From contig NZ_JAUZQD010000021.1 in the NCBI RefSeq assembly GCF_030709675.1, positions 1 to 64,000 of the forward strand: a stretch of 64,000 nt of DNA. Reading direction: 5' to 3'. Both the position numbers and the translations under genes were made by a program. The DNA is from Symbioplanes lichenis (GTDB lineage Bacteria > Actinomycetota > Actinomycetes > Mycobacteriales > Micromonosporaceae). Positions within the stretch are counted from its first letter, which is position 1, and every line of letters starts with the position of its first letter. Of the stretch, positions 60,200-64,000 are shown piece after piece. A model generated the notes under the pieces. That model was not told where the DNA came from and did no database searches. It saw nothing but the letters and a program-made list of their open reading frames with translations.

Positions 60200-61867
60200 T
60201 CAGATGGCGACGCGCATGACCTCGCGCACCGAGGTCAGGCCCCCGGCCGCCTTGGCCAGGCCGTCGGCGCGGAGCTCGTACATGCCCTGGGCGAGGGCGA
60301 CCTCGCGGATCTCGCCCGCGGCGGCCCGGCGGATGGTCAGCGACTCGATCTCGGGCGAGATCGGCATCACCTCGTGCAGCGCGAGCCGGCCCCGATAGCC
60401 GGTGTTGGCGCAGTTGCGACAGCCGACCGGGCGATAGAGGGCTTCCGGCACGGCCAGATCCTCGTAGGGCCACCGGGCCCCCTCGAGTTCCTCGGCCGTC
60501 GGCGTGTACGCCTCCTTGCACCAGTCGCAGAGGCGCCGCGACAGCCGCTGGGCCAGGACGCAGTCCAGCGACGAGCCGACGAGGAACGGCTCGATGCCCA
60601 TCTCGGTGAGCCGGGTGACCGCGCCGGGCGCGTCGTTGGTGTGCAGTGTGGAAAGCACCAGGTGACCGGTCAGCGACGCCTCGACCGCGATCTGGGCGGT
60701 GTTGCCGTCCCGGATCTCGCCGATGAGCACGACGTCCGGGTCGGAGCGCAGGATCGCCGGGAGCACGGCGGCGAACGTCAGGCCGGCCTTCGCGTTGACC
60801 TGCACCTGGTTGACGCCCCGCAGCCGGTACTCGACCGGGTCCTCCACGGTGATCACGTTGATCTCCGGCTTGCTGATCCGGCCCAGGGTCGCGTACAGCG
60901 TGGTGGATTTTCCGGAGCCGGTGGGACCGGTGACCAGGACCATGCCGTGGGGTTTGGTGAACGACTCGGAGAAGCGGGCCAGGTTGTGGGCGGTGAAGCC
61001 GAGCTTGGTCATGTCCAGGTCGATGCCGCCGGTGTCCAGGACGCGCAGGACGATCTTCTCGCCCCACACCGTGGGCAGCGTGGCCGTACGCAGGTCGACC
61101 GTCCGGTCCCGGATGAGCGCCGTGATGCGCCCGTTCTGCGGGATGCGCCGCTCGGTGATGTCGACGCCCGACATGATCTTCAGACGCGAGATGAGCGCCG
61201 GCATGACGCCCTTGGGCACGGTGTCCAGCTCGTGCATGACGCCGTCGATGCGGTAGCGCACCCGCATGTCGTCCTCGGTCGGCTCGAGGTGCAGGTCGGA
61301 GGCGCGGTTCTGGACGGCCTGCTCGATGAGGTTGTTGACGTAGCGCACGATCGGCGCGTCGTCGGCCGTGGTGGCCTGCGCGGCCATCGCGGACGTCTCG
61401 TCGGCCGCCGCCTCGGCCATGTCGGCCAGGTCGCTGTCCTCGCGCTGCAGCCGCTCGATGATCCGGCGGACCTCGCTGCGGGCCACGACCACCGGGCGTA
61501 CGGACATCCCCGTGGACGCCCGGACGTCGTCGAGTGCCACGACGTCGCCGGGGTCGGTGACGCCGACGATCAGCTCGCCGTCCTGGATCGCCAGGCCGAG
61601 CACGCGGTGCCGCAGCACCACGGGCAGCGGGATGCGCTTGAGCGCGGCCGGGTCCGGGGTGAAGCTGCCCAGGTCGAGGGTGGTGGTGCCGGCGGCGGCC
61701 GCGGCGGCCGAGGTCAGCTGCTCCTCGGTCACGACGTTGTCGTTGATCAGGACTGCCCGGACCGACCGGCCGCTGCGCTGCGCCTCCTCGGCGGCGGCGT
61801 CCACCGCCACGGGGTCGACGCCGATCTGCTTCAGGGCGTCGAGCAGCGGCCGGAAACTCTGGTCCAT
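60200..61867 (-). CDS. pilB: Pilus extension ATPase PilB
   Basis: A 555-residue hexameric motor that drives pilus assembly. An N-terminal T2SSE-N-like domain (about 1-140) precedes the ATPase: Walker A GPTGSGKSTT (about 315), Asp box, Walker B DPDVVLIGEIRD, His box SLTGHLVLSTLHTND and a tetracysteine zinc motif (CDWC ... CRNC). ATG 61867 is preferred because GAGGA lies six bases upstream and it falls after a FliA-like promoter; the frame extends 14 codons further to ATG 61909. First gene of the pilus cluster. Confidence 0.94.
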   Translation of the reverse strand: MDQSFRPLLDALKQIGVDPVAVDAAAEEAQRSGRSVRAVLINDNVVTEEQLTSAAAAAAGTTTLDLGSFTPDPAALKRIPLPVVLRHRVLGLAIQDGELIVGVTDPGDVVALDDVRASTGMSVRPVVVARSEVRRIIERLQREDSDLADMAEAAADETSAMAAQATTADDAPIVRYVNNLIEQAVQNRASDLHLEPTEDDMRVRYRIDGVMHELDTVPKGVMPALISRLKIMSGVDITERRIPQNGRITALIRDRTVDLRTATLPTVWGEKIVLRVLDTGGIDLDMTKLGFTAHNLARFSESFTKPHGMVLVTGPTGSGKSTTLYATLGRISKPEINVITVEDPVEYRLRGVNQVQVNAKAGLTFAAVLPAILRSDPDVVLIGEIRDGNTAQIAVEASLTGHLVLSTLHTNDAPGAVTRLTEMGIEPFLVGSSLDCVLAQRLSRRLCDWCKEAYTPTAEELEGARWPYEDLAVPEALYRPVGCRNCANTGYRGRLALHEVMPISPEIESLTIRRAAAGEIREVALAQGMYELRADGLAKAAGGLTSVREVMRVAI

Positions 61868-61907
61868 GACATCCTCACGAAGCGGCATCCGGGGGTACGC
61901 CTGTCCC

Positions 61908-61933
61908 ATCGGTCGCTTTCGTGCGGATCTGAG
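61908..61933 (-). promoter_or_regulatory. FliA-like promoter candidate before pilB
   Basis: On the minus strand CTCA (61933-61930) is followed after 16 bases by ACCGAT (61913-61908), sharing the CCGAT core of the sigma-28 -10. Transcription would start inside the longer pilB frame, supporting the start at 61867. Confidence 0.4.
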
Positions 61934-61938
61934 CCCTG

Positions 61939-62919
61939 TCAGCCGTGGCGGAAGGTACGGCGGTAGGCGGCCGGGGCGACGCCGACCGACTGCTGGAAGT
62001 GCTGCCGGAGGGCGGTCGCGCTGCCCAGCCCGGCGCGCCGGGCGACCACGTCCACGCCCAGGTCGGTCGACTCGAGCAGCAGCCGGGCGTGGTCGACCCG
62101 CTGCCGGAGGAGCCACTTGAGCGGGCTCAGGCCGGTCTCGTCCCGGAAACGGCGGGTGAAGGTGCGCACGCTCATGTTCGCGTGCCCGGCCATCTCCTTC
62201 AGGCTCACGGGCTCGGCGAGCCGGTCGAGGGCCCACGCCCGGGTCGCGCTCGTCCCGTCGGCGCGGGCGGCCGGGATCGGACGCTCGATGTACTGCGCCT
62301 GGCCCCCGTCGCGGAACGGCGGCACCACGCACCGGCGGGCGGCGGTGTTGGCGACGGCGCTGCCGTGGTCCGTCCGCACGACGTGCAGGCACAGGTCGAT
62401 CCCGGCGCCGACGCCGGCGCTCGTGAGAATGTCGCCACCGTCGACGAACAACACGTCGAAGTCCCACTGCACCTGCGGATAGAGCTTGCGCAGCCGCCGG
62501 GCCCAACCCCAGTGGCTCGCCGCCGGCCGGTCGTCGAGCAGGCCAGCCGCGGCGAGTACGGAGGCCCCGGTGCAGATCGAGAGGATGCGCGCGCCCCGGT
62601 CGTGCGCCGCGCGCAGCGCCTCGCCCACAGCGGGATCGAGGGTGCCGTCGATCAGGGTGCGATTGCCGTTCACACCGGCCACGACGACGGTGTCCGCCGT
62701 GGCGAGCGCTTCGAGGCCGTGATCCGGCGTGATGGTGAAGCCGCCGCGCGACGGTCGCACCGGGCCGCCCATGCCGGCGGTCGTCACCTCGTAGAACGGA
62801 GTGCCGTCGGCCGCCCGGGCCGAGCCGAGGACCTGCGGCGGGACGGTGAGGTCGAACCCGACGACGGCGTCCAGGGCGAGCACGGTCACGGCATGCGTCA
62901 TGGCCCGATTCTTGCGCAT
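61939..62919 (-). CDS. GlxA family AraC-type transcriptional regulator
   Basis: A 326-residue regulator with an N-terminal DJ-1/PfpI domain (about 8-185; includes ILSICTGASVLAAAGLLDDRPAASHW, with the Cys at the nucleophile-elbow position) and a C-terminal AraC double HTH (about 225-320; MAGHANMSVRTFTRRFRDETGLSPLKWLLRQRVDHARLLLEST). ATG 62919 is chosen for the GGAGG five bases upstream; ATG 62901 is an alternative. GlxA-like proteins often regulate divergent transport or catabolic genes; the MFS gene here is divergent by 53 bases. Confidence 0.9.
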   Translation of the reverse strand: MRKNRAMTHAVTVLALDAVVGFDLTVPPQVLGSARAADGTPFYEVTTAGMGGPVRPSRGGFTITPDHGLEALATADTVVVAGVNGNRTLIDGTLDPAVGEALRAAHDRGARILSICTGASVLAAAGLLDDRPAASHWGWARRLRKLYPQVQWDFDVLFVDGGDILTSAGVGAGIDLCLHVVRTDHGSAVANTAARRCVVPPFRDGGQAQYIERPIPAARADGTSATRAWALDRLAEPVSLKEMAGHANMSVRTFTRRFRDETGLSPLKWLLRQRVDHARLLLESTDLGVDVVARRAGLGSATALRQHFQQSVGVAPAAYRRTFRHG

Positions 62920-62972
62920 CAGGGCCTCCCGGCCACTCGCCCGTACGGACCAAGCGTCTGCAGAATCAGTCC

Positions 62973-64000
62973 GTGACCTCACGCCGTTTGCACCCGGCCT
63001 GGCTCGTCGCCGCCGTGGCCTTCATCGCCCTCATCGGCGCCGCCGGCTTCCGCGCCACGCCGTCCGTGCTGCTCCAGCCGCTGCACGACGAGTTCGGCTG
63101 GTCGCTCGGCACCATCTCGGCCGCCGTCTCCGTCAACCTCCTCCTCTACGGCCTCACCGCCCCCTTCGCCGCGGCGCTGATGGAGAAGCTCGGCATGCGC
63201 CGGGTGGTCGCCGCGGCGCTCGTCCTCGTGGCGGCGGGCAGCGGCCTGACCGTCTTCATGGGTCACAGCTGGCAGCTGATCCTCTGCTGGGGCGTGCTGG
63301 TCGGCCTGGGCACGGGCTCGATGGCCCTCGGCTTCGTGGCGATCGTGACCGGCCGCTGGTTCGTCGCGCGCCGGGGCCTCGTGACCGGCGTGTTGACCGC
63401 GGGCGGCGCCACCGGCCAGCTCATCTTCCTGCCCGTCCTTGCCCGGCTCGCCGACTCGTCGGGCTGGCGGACGGCGGCGCTCGTGGTGGCCGGGGCCGCC
63501 CTGCTGGTCGTACCCCTGGTGTGGTGGCGCCTGCGGGACCGGCCGGCCGAGCTGAACGCCCTGCCCTACGGCGCTGTCGAAGAGCCGCCGCCCGCGCCGG
63601 TCAACCCGGGCGGTGCCGCCCGCACCGCGCTGCGCTCCCTGCGCGACGCCGCGCGGACCCGTGCGTTCTGGCTCCTCGCCGGCGGCTTCGCCATCTGCGG
63701 CGCGACCACGAACGGCCTGGTCGGCACCCACTTCATCCCGGCCGCCCACGACCACGGCATGCCCTCCACCACGGCGGCGAGCCTGCTGGCACTGGTCGGC
63801 CTTTTCGACATCGCCGGCACCATCGCCTCCGGCTGGCTCACCGACCGGGTCGACAGCCGGCTCCTGCTGGGCGCCTACTACGGCCTGCGCGGCCTGTCGC
63901 TGCTGGTCCTGCCGTCCCTCTTCGCGGCCACGGCCCACCCGAGCATGGTCATCTTCATCCTCTTCTACGGCCTCGACTGGGTCGCCACCGTGCCGCCGAC
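62973..64000 (+). CDS. MFS transporter (3' end outside window)
   Basis: The first 342 codons of a major facilitator superfamily permease, open to the end of the window. It has at least nine hydrophobic spans, beginning LHPAWLVAAVAFIALIGAAGF. The loop 2-3 MFS motif is present as ALMEKLGMRRV, and a second basic motif WLTDRVDSRLLLGAYYGLRG follows the central loop. GTG 62973 lies six bases after CAGAAT (62961-62966), consistent with a leaderless mRNA. The arrangement with the divergent GlxA regulator suggests the regulator controls it. Substrate unknown; monocarboxylate-type or drug exporter are both possible. Confidence 0.88.
   Translation, partial: MTSRRLHPAWLVAAVAFIALIGAAGFRATPSVLLQPLHDEFGWSLGTISAAVSVNLLLYGLTAPFAAALMEKLGMRRVVAAALVLVAAGSGLTVFMGHSWQLILCWGVLVGLGTGSMALGFVAIVTGRWFVARRGLVTGVLTAGGATGQLIFLPVLARLADSSGWRTAALVVAGAALLVVPLVWWRLRDRPAELNALPYGAVEEPPPAPVNPGGAARTALRSLRDAARTRAFWLLAGGFAICGATTNGLVGTHFIPAAHDHGMPSTTAASLLALVGLFDIAGTIASGWLTDRVDSRLLLGAYYGLRGLSLLVLPSLFAATAHPSMVIFILFYGLDWVATVPP

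Noticed and set aside
62979-63938. Long minus-strand frame opposite the MFS transporter
   Set aside because: Low-complexity Gly/Arg/Ala shadow frame; the plus-strand MFS gene has clear membrane spans and motifs.

Overview
The window is a high-GC actinobacterial chromosome segment. Several features point to Micromonosporaceae, most likely Actinoplanes or a close relative: the mtrA-mtrB-lpqB-comF-hpf-secA neighbourhood, XRE/DUF397 pairs, an Rv3235-type protein, many probable leaderless starts, and a complete type IVa pilus cluster of the kind I recall for the zoospore pili of Actinoplanes missouriensis. No prophage, insertion sequence or CRISPR array was seen.

Layout. 1-4240: mannose-phosphate block (manB 3' end, Trm112-like protein, SIS isomerase-like protein, CDF transporter, manA). 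4241-5759: a 427-base gap with a promoter-like sequence, a possible alternative-fold leader and two palindromes, then an XRE regulator and its DUF397 partner. 5908-17799: envelope and housekeeping block: MtrA-MtrB-LpqB, ComF-like phosphoribosyltransferase, long ribosome hibernation factor, two double-domain GNAT acetyltransferases on the minus strand, and SecA. 18022-25263: SDR epimerase, repeat-rich Rv3235-like protein, small excisionase-type HTH protein, Lrp regulator divergent from a rhodanese, DUF6912-like protein, 8-TM membrane protein, and proline-catabolic P5C dehydrogenase. 25531-32174: PadR, RF2, FtsE-FtsX plus a secreted M23 hydrolase, SmpB, a CBM2-like anchored protein and tmRNA. 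32577-35434: DUF4190-type protein, FAD monooxygenase-MarR operon, secreted lysozyme-like protein. 35670-49849: a 1586-residue secreted nuclease/5'-nucleotidase, YqgE, tRNA-Ala with an LLM-oxidoreductase remnant beside it, esterase, LLM oxidoreductase, GntR and MerR regulators, nucleoside hydrolase and two secreted Ig-like proteins. 49931-61867 (minus strand): type IVa pilus cluster pilB-pilT-pilC-pilA-pilD-pilM-pilN-pilO followed by three minor-pilin-like genes. 61939-64000: GlxA-type AraC regulator divergent from a truncated MFS transporter.

How the parts work together. The pilus genes are closely packed, mostly with overlapping stop and start codons, and contain both the extension ATPase (PilB) and a retraction ATPase with the PilT signature. 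No PilQ secretin is present, as expected without an outer membrane. Two minor-pilin-like proteins carry adhesive modules: four putative-Ig repeats in the PilV-like protein and a ricin-type lectin region in the PilX-like protein. This suggests a carbohydrate-binding pilus tip. Three sites in the cluster resemble sigma-28 (FliA) promoters; the best, TAAA-N15-GCCGAATG, lies before pilT. This fits co-expression with motility genes in zoospores.

The most interesting unexplained structures are: the lectin/Ig minor pilins and FliA-like promoters; a 30-base tandem repeat at 20348-20480 in which each of four units carries a DnaA-box-like 9-mer; a possible attenuator-like leader at 4265-4500; and several minisatellites, some within coding sequence and some at gene 3' ends. 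All function calls come from reading the sequence by eye; no database search was run.
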